NCBI GenBank assembly: GCA_963732595.1
Contig: CAVSZZ010000002.1
Location: forward strand, 2,046,001 to 2,110,000
Direction of reading: 5' to 3'
DNA length: 64,000 nt
Source of the DNA: JAFGXF01 sp963732595
Lineage (GTDB): Bacteria > Chloroflexota > Anaerolineae > Anaerolineales > Anaerolineaceae
Shown piece by piece: positions 52,041 through 61,172 of this stretch. Under the pieces are notes generated by a model, which was not told the origin of the DNA, searched no databases, and worked only from the letters and a program-made list of their open reading frames with translations. How positions within the stretch are numbered: the first letter of the stretch is position 1; every line of letters begins with the position of its first letter. The translations under genes were made by a program, and so were the position numbers.

Positions 52041-53102
52041 ATGCCTGAGGATAAGATGCCATTTATCGATCTGAGGTCCGATACGGTCACCTGGCCGACG
52101 GCAAAGATGCGCCGGGCTATGGCCGAAGCGGTGGTGGGGGATGATGTATACGAAGAGGACCCGACCGTCATTCAACTGGAGCAGCTGGCAGCAGCGCGCA
52201 TGGGCAAGCCATCCGGTCTTTTTGTCCCATCCGGGACGATGGGCAACCTGGTGGCCGTGTTGACCCATTGCGGGCGGGGAGATGAAGCCATTCTGGGTGA
52301 TATCAGCCATACCTTTGTCTATGAAGCCGGCGGTATCTCGGCCCTGGGCGGGGTGTTCCCTCATACTTTACCCAACCAGCCGGATGGTCGACTTCGCCTC
52401 GAGGACATCCGCAATGCCATTCGGACGGAGAATGTCCATTTCCCGAAAACACGCCTGGTGATCCTGGAGAACACCCATAACCGTTGCGGTGGGGCTGTCC
52501 TGGATGCTGCCTATACCCGGCAAGTTGCAGAGATCGCCCACCAGGCAGGTTTCCCGTTCCACCTGGATGGAGCCCGCATCTTTAACGCTGCAACTGCTCT
52601 GGGGGTGGATGTGAAGACCCTAACGGCGCCGGCCGACTCGATCACATTCTGCCTTTCAAAAGCATTGTGTGCCCCGGTTGGATCCGTGCTGTGTGGCAGC
52701 GCGGATTTCATTGCGCGCGCCCGCCGCATACGCAAACAGGTTGGGGGTGGTATGCGCCAGGCTGGCATCCTGGCTGCGGCTGGCATCATCGCCATCGAGG
52801 AGATGACCGGTTGTTTGATCGATGATCACCGCCGGGCACGCTTGATCTCCTCTGGTTTGAAGGAGATTCCCGGATTGGTATTGGATGCCGGTGACCCGCC
52901 CTCCAATATGGTTTATCTGAACCTGGCTGTGGATTTTCCCGGGGATGCCACGCAGATCGCTGCTGCCTTGGAAAAACTGGGTATCCGGGTCGGGGTGATT
53001 AACCCGCGGCGTTTCCGCCTGGTCACCCATTACTGGATCGATGATGCGGCGGTTGAAACGGTCCTATCAGGCTTCCGCCAGGTTATGGGGACGATCGCCT
53101 GA
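52041..53102 (+). CDS. ltaE: Low-specificity threonine aldolase
   Basis: ATG 52041 follows CAGGAGG. The 353-residue fold-type I PLP enzyme has IDLRSDTVTWPTAKMRRAMAEAVVGDDVYEEDPTV, GLFVPSGTMGNLVAVL, LENTHNRCGGAVL, PFHLDGARIFNAA and ITFCLSKALCAPVGSVL, where the Lys of SKALCAP binds PLP. It splits threonine or allo-threonine to glycine and acetaldehyde. It follows rluD by 15 bp. Confidence 0.94.
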   Translation: MPEDKMPFIDLRSDTVTWPTAKMRRAMAEAVVGDDVYEEDPTVIQLEQLAAARMGKPSGLFVPSGTMGNLVAVLTHCGRGDEAILGDISHTFVYEAGGISALGGVFPHTLPNQPDGRLRLEDIRNAIRTENVHFPKTRLVILENTHNRCGGAVLDAAYTRQVAEIAHQAGFPFHLDGARIFNAATALGVDVKTLTAPADSITFCLSKALCAPVGSVLCGSADFIARARRIRKQVGGGMRQAGILAAAGIIAIEEMTGCLIDDHRRARLISSGLKEIPGLVLDAGDPPSNMVYLNLAVDFPGDATQIAAALEKLGIRVGVINPRRFRLVTHYWIDDAAVETVLSGFRQVMGTIA

Positions 53103-53125
53103 TCTGAAGTTCTTATCATGGGCAA

Positions 53126-53134
53126 TGATATAAT
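53126..53134 (+). promoter_or_regulatory. Extended -10 promoter of punA
   Basis: TGATATAAT (TG-A plus TATAAT) 35 nt before ATG 53170; weak -35. Confidence 0.5.
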
Positions 53135-53169
53135 TTTTATCATCAGTTTATATTAATGAAGAGGTACGT

Positions 53170-54009
53170 ATGAGTGAATTTTTCACGCTGGCACAGATCG
53201 ATGAAGCGGCGGATGCGATCCGCAAGCGCACGCACCATCAACCCAAAATTGCCCTGATCCTTGGGTCTGGCTTGGGTGGTTTGGCGGATGCGGTTGGCCA
53301 GCCGGATATCATTCCCTACGGGGAGATTCCCCACTGGTACCGATCGACCATTGAAGGTCATGCCGGGCAGCTGGTGATCGGCAACCTGGAGCAAAAGTCC
53401 GTAATGGTCATGCAGGGCCGCAGCCATTATTACGAAGGCATCACCATCGCCCAGGTCGGTTTCCCGATTCGGGTAATGCAACGGCTTGGGATCGAGATCC
53501 TGATCGTGACCAATGCGGCCGGTGCGATCGATCCGGAATACGTCCCAGGCGACTTGATGTTGATCAACGACCACATTGCCCTGATGGCGATGGCCGGTTT
53601 AAACCCACTGCGTGGACCGAATCTGACGGAATTGGGACCCCGTTTCCCGGATATGAGCCAGGCGTATGATCGCGAGCTGCTTGAACTTGCCCGGCAGGTC
53701 GGCAAGGAGAAGCAGGTGGCCTATCGCGAGGGTGTCTATATCTGCCTGGCAGGACCATCCTTTGAAGGACCGGCGGACTTGCGATTTCTGAGAACCATCG
53801 GTGCGGATGCGGTCGGCATGTCCACCGTGCCCGAGGTGATCGTTGCCCGCCATGGTGGTACGCGCGTGCTGGGTATTTCAGGGATCAGCAACAAAGCCAA
53901 TCTGGACGGGAATACCATGACCACTCATGCTGAGGTGTTGGCAGCCGGCAAGATCCTGGTGCCCAAGCTGACGACGATCATCAGCGGTGTCCTGCGGGCT
54001 CTTCCCTGA
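53170..54009 (+). CDS. punA: Purine nucleoside phosphorylase
   Basis: The 279-residue trimeric-type PNP has IALILGSGLGGLADAVGQ, STIEGHAGQLVIG, VMVMQGRSHYYEG, LIVTNAAGAIDPEYVPGDLMLINDHI, LAGPSFEGPADLRFLRTIGADAVGMSTVPEVIVARHGG and ISNKANL. It phosphorolyses guanosine or inosine to the base and ribose-1-phosphate. GAAGAGGTACGT precedes the ATG. Confidence 0.95.
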   Translation: MSEFFTLAQIDEAADAIRKRTHHQPKIALILGSGLGGLADAVGQPDIIPYGEIPHWYRSTIEGHAGQLVIGNLEQKSVMVMQGRSHYYEGITIAQVGFPIRVMQRLGIEILIVTNAAGAIDPEYVPGDLMLINDHIALMAMAGLNPLRGPNLTELGPRFPDMSQAYDRELLELARQVGKEKQVAYREGVYICLAGPSFEGPADLRFLRTIGADAVGMSTVPEVIVARHGGTRVLGISGISNKANLDGNTMTTHAEVLAAGKILVPKLTTIISGVLRALP

Positions 54010-54046
54010 ACGCCTCATCGATAGCTGACCATTACCATTTACAGTC

Positions 54047-54718
54047 ATGAGAGCACTGCTCGATTTCCTGCACGAGTATGAGATTTTCCTTTATATCCTG
54101 GTTGGGCTGACCAGCATTATCTATATCCGCCGTTTTCTGTCCGGGTGGAGGGATGCCCGGCAGGCTATTTTTGGATTGGAGCGGGAAATGGCCGGGCAGT
54201 ATATGCGCACCAATGCATCCATCCTGGTCGCATTGGTCGTCCTGATGCTCTTTGCATTCATTTCAACCACATTCATACGACCCATGCTGCCCCAGGTGAT
54301 CGTGCTGGCCACGCCAACCGTGCAGCTGCCGACTGCCCAGCCGCTTGCCTTGAACCTGGGTGCGGGAGCAGATGTGACCCCCACCGTTGAAGTAGCCGGT
54401 AGCCAGAACTGTGTGGTTGGTCAGATCGAACTTTCTAATCCTCCAAATGGGACGGAAGTCTCGGGAGTGATCACACTGAAAGGTGTCATTAAAGTTCAAG
54501 ATTTCGGATTCTATAAATACGAATATTCAATTCCTGGCAGCAGCACCTGGATGATCATCGCTGCGAACGGCACGATCGATCCCGAGGGAACTCTTGGTTT
54601 ATGGGATACTTCGTTGTTGATACCCGGCGACTACCTGCTGCGCCTGGTCGTGACAGATAACCGTTCGAATGTGATCGGCGTATGCGTCATCGGGGTTGTT
54701 GTAACAGGAGAAGGGTAA
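54047..54718 (+). CDS. Hypothetical membrane protein with extracellular beta-domain
   Basis: Two N-terminal membrane helices (about residues 11-28 and 57-78) flank a basic loop. A Thr/Pro/Ala linker follows, then a secreted domain of about 110 residues (CVVGQIELSNPPNGTEVSGVITLKGVIKVQDFGFYKYEYSIPGSSTWMIIA..LRLVVTDNRSNVIGVCVIGV) that looks like an Ig-like or carbohydrate-binding beta-sandwich. I do not recognise the family. It lies between punA and a GNAT gene with a 5-nt gap to the latter. Confidence 0.7.
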   Translation: MRALLDFLHEYEIFLYILVGLTSIIYIRRFLSGWRDARQAIFGLEREMAGQYMRTNASILVALVVLMLFAFISTTFIRPMLPQVIVLATPTVQLPTAQPLALNLGAGADVTPTVEVAGSQNCVVGQIELSNPPNGTEVSGVITLKGVIKVQDFGFYKYEYSIPGSSTWMIIAANGTIDPEGTLGLWDTSLLIPGDYLLRLVVTDNRSNVIGVCVIGVVVTGEG

Positions 54719-54723
54719 ATAAT

Positions 54724-55263
54724 ATGCCGCGAATCGATATCCGCTCGGCTGTTCCGGCTGACCTGCCATTGCTGGTCGCATTTGACCACAGCTACCAGAC
54801 TGACCATGTCTGGCAGATGGACATCAGCTCCACCGAAGGTCAGTCTGACATTCATTTTCGGGAAACCCGCCTGCCTCGATCGGTGGCGATGGCCTATCCG
54901 CGTTCGCCGGCCACCCTGCTCGAGGATTGGATGAAACGGTCAGCGCTGCTGGTCGGGATTGTAGATGGCTTGCCGGTTGCCTATATCAGCCTGGCAGAAG
55001 GTATCGCCGTTTCCACTTCCTGGGTTACCGACCTGGTGGTCAACAAACCTTACCGGCGTCAAAAGATCGGCACGACCCTCCTGCTGGCTGCCCAGGATTG
55101 GGCTAAGAACCGCAGAAATAACCGTGTGGTAGTGGAAATGCAGTCCAAGAATACCCCGGCCATCCACATGGCCTTGCAGCTGGGTTACCAGTTCTGTGGT
55201 TATAACGATCATTATTTCGCCAACCAGGATATTGCCATCTTCTTTGCCCAATACCTTCGCTGA
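54724..55263 (+). CDS. GNAT-family acetyltransferase
   Basis: ATG 54724 follows AGGAGAAGGG. The 179-residue protein has the GNAT core: DIRSAVPADLPLLVAFDHSY, VTDLVVNKPYRRQKIGTTLLLAAQDWAKNR (acetyl-CoA loop RRQKIGT) and VEMQSKNTPAIHMALQLGYQFCGYNDHYF. Substrate unknown; RimI-like protein acetylation is one possibility. Confidence 0.88.
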   Translation: MPRIDIRSAVPADLPLLVAFDHSYQTDHVWQMDISSTEGQSDIHFRETRLPRSVAMAYPRSPATLLEDWMKRSALLVGIVDGLPVAYISLAEGIAVSTSWVTDLVVNKPYRRQKIGTTLLLAAQDWAKNRRNNRVVVEMQSKNTPAIHMALQLGYQFCGYNDHYFANQDIAIFFAQYLR

Positions 55264-55275
55264 AACATACCGATC

Positions 55276-57180
55276 ATGTTAACTGAATCCTTATGGCTCG
55301 GTATCTTTAAAACGATCAATCAGATCGTGATTGCCGGTGTTGCCATAACCTGTTTTTCCCTCCTTCTCTATGCTCTGACCTTCAACCTGCGCGACCGGGT
55401 GGCGCGCACTTTTGCCCTGATCCTCATTGAGGTGACCATCATCAGCGCGACCGAAGCCGTGGCCTCCACCGTGACGACCGGCTGGGAGATCGACTTGTGG
55501 CTGAAGCTGCAGTGGGTCGGGTTGGTATTCCTCCCATCTTCCTACTTGCACTTTTCAGATGCGCTTCTCGCCACGACCGGGCGTCCCAGCCGCTGGCGGC
55601 GGCGCTGGGTCATCCGTGGGACCTACCTGGTGGGAGTTTTCTTCCTGTTCGAACTTGCACAGGGCAACCTGGTTGGAGCGCTGGTTGCCAATGGCAATTA
55701 CAGCCAGCATCTGCAACACACGGTCTGGACTGCCATCTTCACATTGTATTATGCCGGGGTGGTCGCGATCTCCTGGGTTAATTTTATCCGTGCATTCCGG
55801 CGGACATTGACACCCACCAGCCGTCGCCGGATGGTTTATCTGCTGGTCGGTGCATTGGCACCCGCCATCGGATCTTATCCCTTCATGTTGTATGGTTCCA
55901 GCCTGGTCAGCGGTCACCCGATCGTCTTCCTCCTCATGTCGATCAGCGCCAACCTGGTTATGGGGGGATTGATCCTGGTCATGTCTTACGCGGTGGCTTT
56001 CTTCGGCATGCCATGGCCGGACCGGGTCGTCAAAAGCCGTTTGTTTAAATGGATCCTGCGCGGGCCGGTCACTGCCAGCCTGGTGTTGGGATTGGTTACC
56101 ATTGCCCGGCGGATCGGTGCCACATTCGGCAATCCCTACTCAGCGATCGTCCCCATTGTCCTGGTCGGGTCGATCCTGTTGTTGGAATACATGGTCACGT
56201 TATTCTCCCCGTATATCGAACGCTGGTTGTTCCTGGAGGGGGACCCGGAAGACCTGACGGTTTTGAGGACCCTGGAAGATCGCCTGATGACAGACTATGA
56301 CCTGCGCCAGTTTCTCGAGATGATCGTGGCGGCTGCGGGTGACCGCTTGAGAGCCAGGTCAGCATTCATTGCTGCCTTTAATGGCGAAGGACTTGAGATG
56401 ATCGTCACCACCGGGGAGGAAACTCTCTTCGATGGGGGTGAGATTCCTGAGGGGCTGCAGAAAATGATTGCGGACCGCCAGGGTGAGCAGGATCGCATCC
56501 GTTGGGGAAAATATACAATGCTACCCCTCCTGGAGAAACGCGAAGGACAGGACCCCACCTGGTTGGGGTTGATGGGATTCAGCGGTCGTGATCAGATCGC
56601 ACTGGATGATGAACAGGAGCAGGCTTTACAGATTTTGGCTGAGCGGGCTAGCCTGGCTTTGAAGGACCGCTTGTTGCAGCGACAGGTATTCGCCAATCTG
56701 AAAGAATTGGATCCGGGTATGTCTCTCATTCAACAATTGCGGGCAGTCTCACGCTATGATCGTTCCGGCATGTTGCTGGATGCCGGGCAGTTGCCGGCGG
56801 ATGATTTCAATGATTGGGTCAAGGAAGCCCTTGACCATTACTGGGGTGGTCCCAAGTTGACCAACAGCCCTTTGTTGAATCTCAAGATCGTAAAAGATGC
56901 GGGCCAGGAGGCGGAGAATAATCCTGCCAATGCGCTCAGGACGATCCTGCGCAAGGCGATCGAGCAGACCCGCCCTGAGGGTGAACGCCGCTTCACCGGT
57001 GAATGGATCCTCTATAACATCCTGGATATGAAGTTCCTGGAAGGCAAGAAAGTGCGTGAAGTTGCCATGCGTCTGGCCATGTCGGAGGCCGACCTCTATC
57101 GTAAACAACGGGTTGCCATCGATGCAGTCGCACGTGCGATCATGGATATGGAAAAAGGATCTCAGCATCACGGGAAATAA
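55276..57180 (+). CDS. 7TM sensor with GAF domain and helical/HTH-like C-terminus, no kinase domain
   Basis: The first 320 residues contain seven or eight helices resembling the N-terminal 7TM module of some histidine kinases (IKQIVIAGVAITCFSLLLYAL..). A short coiled region (DLTVLRTLEDRLMTDYDLRQFLEMIVAAAGDRL) leads into a GAF domain (residues about 345-475, ARSAFIAAFNGEGLEMIVTTGEE...ALQILAERASLAL). The last 150 residues lack HisKA, HATPase, GGDEF or EAL motifs; near the end, LEGKKVREVAMRLAMSEADLYRKQRVAIDAVARAI has the pattern of a helix-turn-helix. It could be a membrane-bound regulator or activate a partner; this is inference. Confidence 0.8.
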   Translation: MLTESLWLGIFKTINQIVIAGVAITCFSLLLYALTFNLRDRVARTFALILIEVTIISATEAVASTVTTGWEIDLWLKLQWVGLVFLPSSYLHFSDALLATTGRPSRWRRRWVIRGTYLVGVFFLFELAQGNLVGALVANGNYSQHLQHTVWTAIFTLYYAGVVAISWVNFIRAFRRTLTPTSRRRMVYLLVGALAPAIGSYPFMLYGSSLVSGHPIVFLLMSISANLVMGGLILVMSYAVAFFGMPWPDRVVKSRLFKWILRGPVTASLVLGLVTIARRIGATFGNPYSAIVPIVLVGSILLLEYMVTLFSPYIERWLFLEGDPEDLTVLRTLEDRLMTDYDLRQFLEMIVAAAGDRLRARSAFIAAFNGEGLEMIVTTGEETLFDGGEIPEGLQKMIADRQGEQDRIRWGKYTMLPLLEKREGQDPTWLGLMGFSGRDQIALDDEQEQALQILAERASLALKDRLLQRQVFANLKELDPGMSLIQQLRAVSRYDRSGMLLDAGQLPADDFNDWVKEALDHYWGGPKLTNSPLLNLKIVKDAGQEAENNPANALRTILRKAIEQTRPEGERRFTGEWILYNILDMKFLEGKKVREVAMRLAMSEADLYRKQRVAIDAVARAIMDMEKGSQHHGK

Positions 57181-57269
57181 GCTTCAACCGGATGGTTGTA
57201 TAATCATTCCTGAGGCCAATTGATCATTATTAAGTAATGGTCTGGATCTGATTAGGGAGGGACTTGACT

Positions 57270-58145
57270 TTGGATGATAGTTACCCCAACAGTCACCAAT
57301 TATCTGGTGAAGCGGACGATGCGGTGGATCAACGACTCCATGCCGTAAATGATCCTTTCTGGACGCGCATCAAGGAGATGTATGATAATGAAGAGCTTGT
57401 CTACGTCACCGTGACCGGCTTTAACCAGGGTGGTGCATTAGTCAAGGGACGGGAGGTCACTGGTTTCATTCCATCATCGCATTTATTGTGTCTGCCCATG
57501 GGTGTGCGGCCAAAGGAGAGGCGCAGGCTTTTGGCCGGCTTGATCAGCAAACGCCTGTCTGCGCGTGTGATCGAATGGGATCCTGCCAATGACCGTGTTG
57601 TCCTGTCAGAGCGGGCTGCCAGGTCTGAAGATGGCGCTCGAAAACACCTTTTGGATACGTTAAAACCTGGCGATCGTGTGAGTGGTGTGGTGACGAATAT
57701 CACGAATTTCGGGGTCTTTATAGACTTGGGAGGACTGGAAGGGCTCGTGCATGTCTCGGAGCTCTCCTGGGGCCGGGTGTCGGACCTGGCTGATCTTGTC
57801 AAACCCGGAACCACGATCGATCTGATGGTTATGGAAGTCTTCACGGATAAATCACGTGTGGCGCTGAGCATTAAACGCCTGTATCCCAACCCATGGGAGG
57901 AGATCTCCATAAAGCTCAAACCGGGGGATGTCGTTCCGGCAGCGATTACCCGCATCAGCCGGATCGGGGTCTTTGCCCGCCTGGAAGAATTCGGCATTGA
58001 AGGTCTGATCCACCACACCACTCTGCAAGCCATGGACCTGCCCGAAAAATTTGAGATCCTTTTCCAAATTGACCAGCCGATTAAGGTAACCGTCCTTCAA
58101 CTGGATCCACAAAAACGCCGTCTAAGCCTGGGTCTTATCAGGTAA
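57270..58145 (+). CDS. S1-domain RNA-binding protein (three S1 repeats)
   Basis: The start is TTG 57270 or TTG 57264, with AGGGAGGGA upstream; 57270 is better spaced. The roughly 290-residue protein has three S1 domains: VYVTVTGFNQGGALVKGREVTGFIPSSHL (about residue 45), GDRVSGVVTNITNFGVFIDLGGLEGLVHVSELSWGRV (about 132) and GDVVPAAITRISRIGVFARLEEFGIEGLIHHTTL (about 215). It is shorter than E. coli S1 and like the compact RpsA-type proteins of Gram-positives. It may act in translation initiation, notable given the leaderless genes here. Confidence 0.88.
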   Translation: MDDSYPNSHQLSGEADDAVDQRLHAVNDPFWTRIKEMYDNEELVYVTVTGFNQGGALVKGREVTGFIPSSHLLCLPMGVRPKERRRLLAGLISKRLSARVIEWDPANDRVVLSERAARSEDGARKHLLDTLKPGDRVSGVVTNITNFGVFIDLGGLEGLVHVSELSWGRVSDLADLVKPGTTIDLMVMEVFTDKSRVALSIKRLYPNPWEEISIKLKPGDVVPAAITRISRIGVFARLEEFGIEGLIHHTTLQAMDLPEKFEILFQIDQPIKVTVLQLDPQKRRLSLGLIR

Positions 58146-58197
58146 GCCGCTTCACCAGTTGGCATACTCATTGCTACTCCTGGGGGAGAGAAAGCAT

Positions 58198-60396
58198 ATG
58201 ACTTGGATTAAAAGCGTCTACTTAAAAGCATTAAATTTCTTTCAGAACTTCAAGGATTACACCTGGGATATGATCGGAATTGCCATGATCGCACTGGCAT
58301 TGATCCTCGGGCTGGGTTTCCTTGATCTGACCAGTGGCTCCATCGTCACCCCGCTGGTATCCGTTATTGCCAAGTGGCTTGGATGGGGTAGCATCCTCCT
58401 GTTGATCGGGCTGTTGGTACTGGGTGTGATGTCGATGCGAGTTCCCAATGGGAAATCCCCCCAGTTTCGACTGGTAAAAGTCCTGCAGCTCGAAGGTGTC
58501 TTTTTCACCACCTTGATGGTCCTGACCCTTCTGGGCGGTATTTCCGTCGATCGTGCAGAGGCCGGTAAAGACGGTGGCATGATCGGCTGGGGATTGGTCC
58601 GCCTGCTGTCCGATCTGATCACACCGGTGGGAACCATCCTGGTTCTCATTCCGCTGTTCCTGGCCTCCATTTTGTATGGTTTTGGTTTGGAGCGGCGCGT
58701 TTATAGGAGGTTGGGCTGGCATTTCAAAGAATCCACTGAGCTTGGATCTGGCGCGGTGAGCATCGTTGATCCAGCGCAGGGTTTGACGGTCACACCGGTA
58801 AGCCGTGGAAGCGCAGGGATCTCTCCAGACCAGACCGCACCCAAACCCTCCACCCGTCAGGGTGGCAGAGCGGCTGTCCCTGCCAAGGCAACAACCGACC
58901 TGAATACCGGCGGGAAACCCGGGCAGTCTGCTGCGCGATCCGGGGATCTGCCACCGCTCAATATCCTGCTGGGCGATGCCAGCAGCCGCACCGATGAGCG
59001 ACATATCAATCAGACCGCCGGCCTGATCGAGAAGACGCTGGCGGAGTTCGGCGTGCCGGCCAAGGTGGTTGGCTACCGCACCGGTCCCACCGTCACACAA
59101 TTTGCTGTTGAACCCGGTTTCATTGAACGTCCCGGCACGAATGGGGAGGGTGCAGCGCAGAAAGTGCGCGTCGCTCAGATATCTGCCCTGAGCCGTGACC
59201 TGGCGTTGGCCCTTAGCGCCCGCCAGCTTCGCATCGAAGCGCCCGTCCCCGGGCGTTCCTATGTAGGCATCGAGGTGCCAAATAACCGTTCTGCGCAGGT
59301 GCGCCTGCGTTCGATCCTGGATTCTGAGGTCTTCCGCAAAACGAAATCGCCGCTCGCCATTGCGCTCGGCCGGGATGTTTCCGGACAGCCGGTGGTGGCA
59401 GATCTGTCAAAAATGCCGCACCTGTTGATCGCGGGAACGACCGGCTCGGGAAAATCGGTCTGCATTGCGGCCTTGACCACCTGCCTGGTGATGAATAATT
59501 CGCCGCACGATCTGCGCTTGATCATGATCGATCCCAAGCGGGTGGAATTGGTCCGGTTTAACGAACTGCCGCACTTATTCGGTAAGGTCGAGACCGACCT
59601 TGACCGCATTTTGGCGGTCCTGCAATGGGTGGTCAATGAGATGGAGCGTCGCTATAAATTGCTCGAGGAGCAACGCGCCAAGGATATCGATACCTACAAC
59701 CAGCGGGTCGCGGATCTTGAAAATGAAAAACTGCCACGCCTGGTGGTTCTGATCGATGAACTGGCAGACTTGATGATGTCTGCCCCGGTCGAAGCCGAGC
59801 AGATGCTCACCCGTCTGGCACAGAAGTCCCGCGCCACCGGTATTCACCTGGTGGTCGCCACCCAGCGGCCGAGCACCGAGGTTGTCACCGGTGTGATCAA
59901 GGCCAACTTCCCGGCACGAATTTCCTTCGCAACGGCTTCATCGGTGGATTCGCGGGTCATCCTGGATGCCACCGGGGCAGAGGATCTCCTGGGCCGGGGC
60001 GATATGCTTTACCTGAACCCAGAAACCGGTTCGCCACTGCGTTCGCAGGGAGTCCTGGTAACCGACGAGGAAGTTGACCGCGTGATCGCATACTGGCAGC
60101 AGGCCGCTCCACGTGATCATGAAAGCGCGCCCTGGGAAGGTTTGGCGGTGGAAGAGGATGATGCTGGTGGAGATGCCCTGATTGCCAGGGCGGTCGACCT
60201 GATCCGGCATTATGACCGCGCCAGTGCTTCCCTTCTGCAGCGCCGCTTGCGGATCGGTTACCCGCGGGCAGCTCGCCTGATGGACGAGCTGGAAGATATG
60301 GGCATTGTCGGCCCATCCCAGGGCGGTGGCAAGGACCGTGAGGTGCTGGTGACTGGAGAGGAAGAGACGGGAGCTGAACCGGAACCTGTTGATTGA
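58198..60396 (+). CDS. ftsK: DNA translocase FtsK/SpoIIIE
   Basis: ATG 58198 follows GGGGGAGAG. The 732-residue protein has four N-terminal helices (residues about 20-170), a Pro/Gly linker, the alpha-beta motor with Walker A GTTGSGKSV (about residues 412-420), RLIMIDPKRVELVRFNELPHLFGKV and LVVLIDELADLMM (Walker B), and a gamma winged-helix domain (ARAVDLIRHYDRASASLLQRRLRIGYPRAARLMDELEDMGIVGP) that reads KOPS-type sequences. It pumps chromosomal DNA through the septum. Confidence 0.95.
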   Translation: MTWIKSVYLKALNFFQNFKDYTWDMIGIAMIALALILGLGFLDLTSGSIVTPLVSVIAKWLGWGSILLLIGLLVLGVMSMRVPNGKSPQFRLVKVLQLEGVFFTTLMVLTLLGGISVDRAEAGKDGGMIGWGLVRLLSDLITPVGTILVLIPLFLASILYGFGLERRVYRRLGWHFKESTELGSGAVSIVDPAQGLTVTPVSRGSAGISPDQTAPKPSTRQGGRAAVPAKATTDLNTGGKPGQSAARSGDLPPLNILLGDASSRTDERHINQTAGLIEKTLAEFGVPAKVVGYRTGPTVTQFAVEPGFIERPGTNGEGAAQKVRVAQISALSRDLALALSARQLRIEAPVPGRSYVGIEVPNNRSAQVRLRSILDSEVFRKTKSPLAIALGRDVSGQPVVADLSKMPHLLIAGTTGSGKSVCIAALTTCLVMNNSPHDLRLIMIDPKRVELVRFNELPHLFGKVETDLDRILAVLQWVVNEMERRYKLLEEQRAKDIDTYNQRVADLENEKLPRLVVLIDELADLMMSAPVEAEQMLTRLAQKSRATGIHLVVATQRPSTEVVTGVIKANFPARISFATASSVDSRVILDATGAEDLLGRGDMLYLNPETGSPLRSQGVLVTDEEVDRVIAYWQQAAPRDHESAPWEGLAVEEDDAGGDALIARAVDLIRHYDRASASLLQRRLRIGYPRAARLMDELEDMGIVGPSQGGGKDREVLVTGEEETGAEPEPVD

Positions 60397-60405
60397 TCGA
60401 AGTGC

Positions 60406-60434
60406 TTGACAGGCTGAGCCCTGTGGGATAGCAT
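60406..60434 (+). promoter_or_regulatory. Promoter of the CDP-alcohol phosphatidyltransferase gene
   Basis: Consensus TTGACA at 60406 and TAGCAT at 60429 with a 17-bp spacer. Predicted start about 60441, giving a leader near 9 nt without Shine-Dalgarno before ATG 60450. Confidence 0.65.
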
Positions 60435-60449
60435 AGGCTTCGATTAATC

Positions 60450-61121
60450 ATGTCAAACAAAACCAACCCTGAATCACAACTCAACGAAAAAAGCCGGATC
60501 AAAAGCCTGGATGACTGGTTTCGCGCCACCTTCCGGGGCCTTCTGACAACGCTGGCAGCTTTCTTCAACCGCATCGGCCTTCATCCCAACACAATGACCA
60601 TCCTGGGCCTTGCCGGCACTTTCACAGGTGCTGTCCTGCTCGGTATGGGTCATATGACCATCGGTGGCTTTGTCATCCTGGTGAGCGGGGTCTTCGATGC
60701 GCTGGACGGGACAATGGCGCGTTTGCGCGATGAATCCACCCGCTTTGGTGCTTTTGTCGACTCGGTCTGCGATCGTTTTGCAGACCTGAGCATTTTTGGT
60801 GGATTGCTGGCTTGGTTCATCCAACAGCAGGACTGGCTGACCTGTGGCATCATCTATGTGGCCGCTGTGGGCACCGTGATGGTTTCCTATATCAAAGCTC
60901 GTGCCGAAAGCCTGGGCTACTCCGCCAAGGTGGGCTTGCTCTCGCGTGTCGGGCGCTACCTGGTGATCGTCCCGGGGCTGGTCTTCAATATCCCGATCAT
61001 TTCCATCTGGATCATCGCCATCTTTGCCAATTACACCGCTCTGCAGCGTATCTGGCACGTGCGTAAACAGGCTTTGGGACTCACCCCATCAGACCCTCCT
61101 TCGCTTGAAAACTTGAAATAA
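60450..61121 (+). CDS. CDP-alcohol phosphatidyltransferase
   Basis: The 223-residue membrane protein holds the complete signature D-x2-D-G-x2-A-R-x8-G-x3-D-x3-D as DALDGTMARLRDESTRFGAFVDSVCDR. Six helices follow an amphipathic N-terminus. It joins a CDP-diacylglycerol to an alcohol such as glycerol-3-phosphate or inositol phosphate; the acceptor is not predictable from this sequence. Lgt follows on the same strand. Confidence 0.9.
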   Translation: MSNKTNPESQLNEKSRIKSLDDWFRATFRGLLTTLAAFFNRIGLHPNTMTILGLAGTFTGAVLLGMGHMTIGGFVILVSGVFDALDGTMARLRDESTRFGAFVDSVCDRFADLSIFGGLLAWFIQQQDWLTCGIIYVAAVGTVMVSYIKARAESLGYSAKVGLLSRVGRYLVIVPGLVFNIPIISIWIIAIFANYTALQRIWHVRKQALGLTPSDPPSLENLK

Positions 61122-61172
61122 TCCATTACAATTGAATTTCTTAAAGAAATCATCATTTCGGGAGTAACCTGT

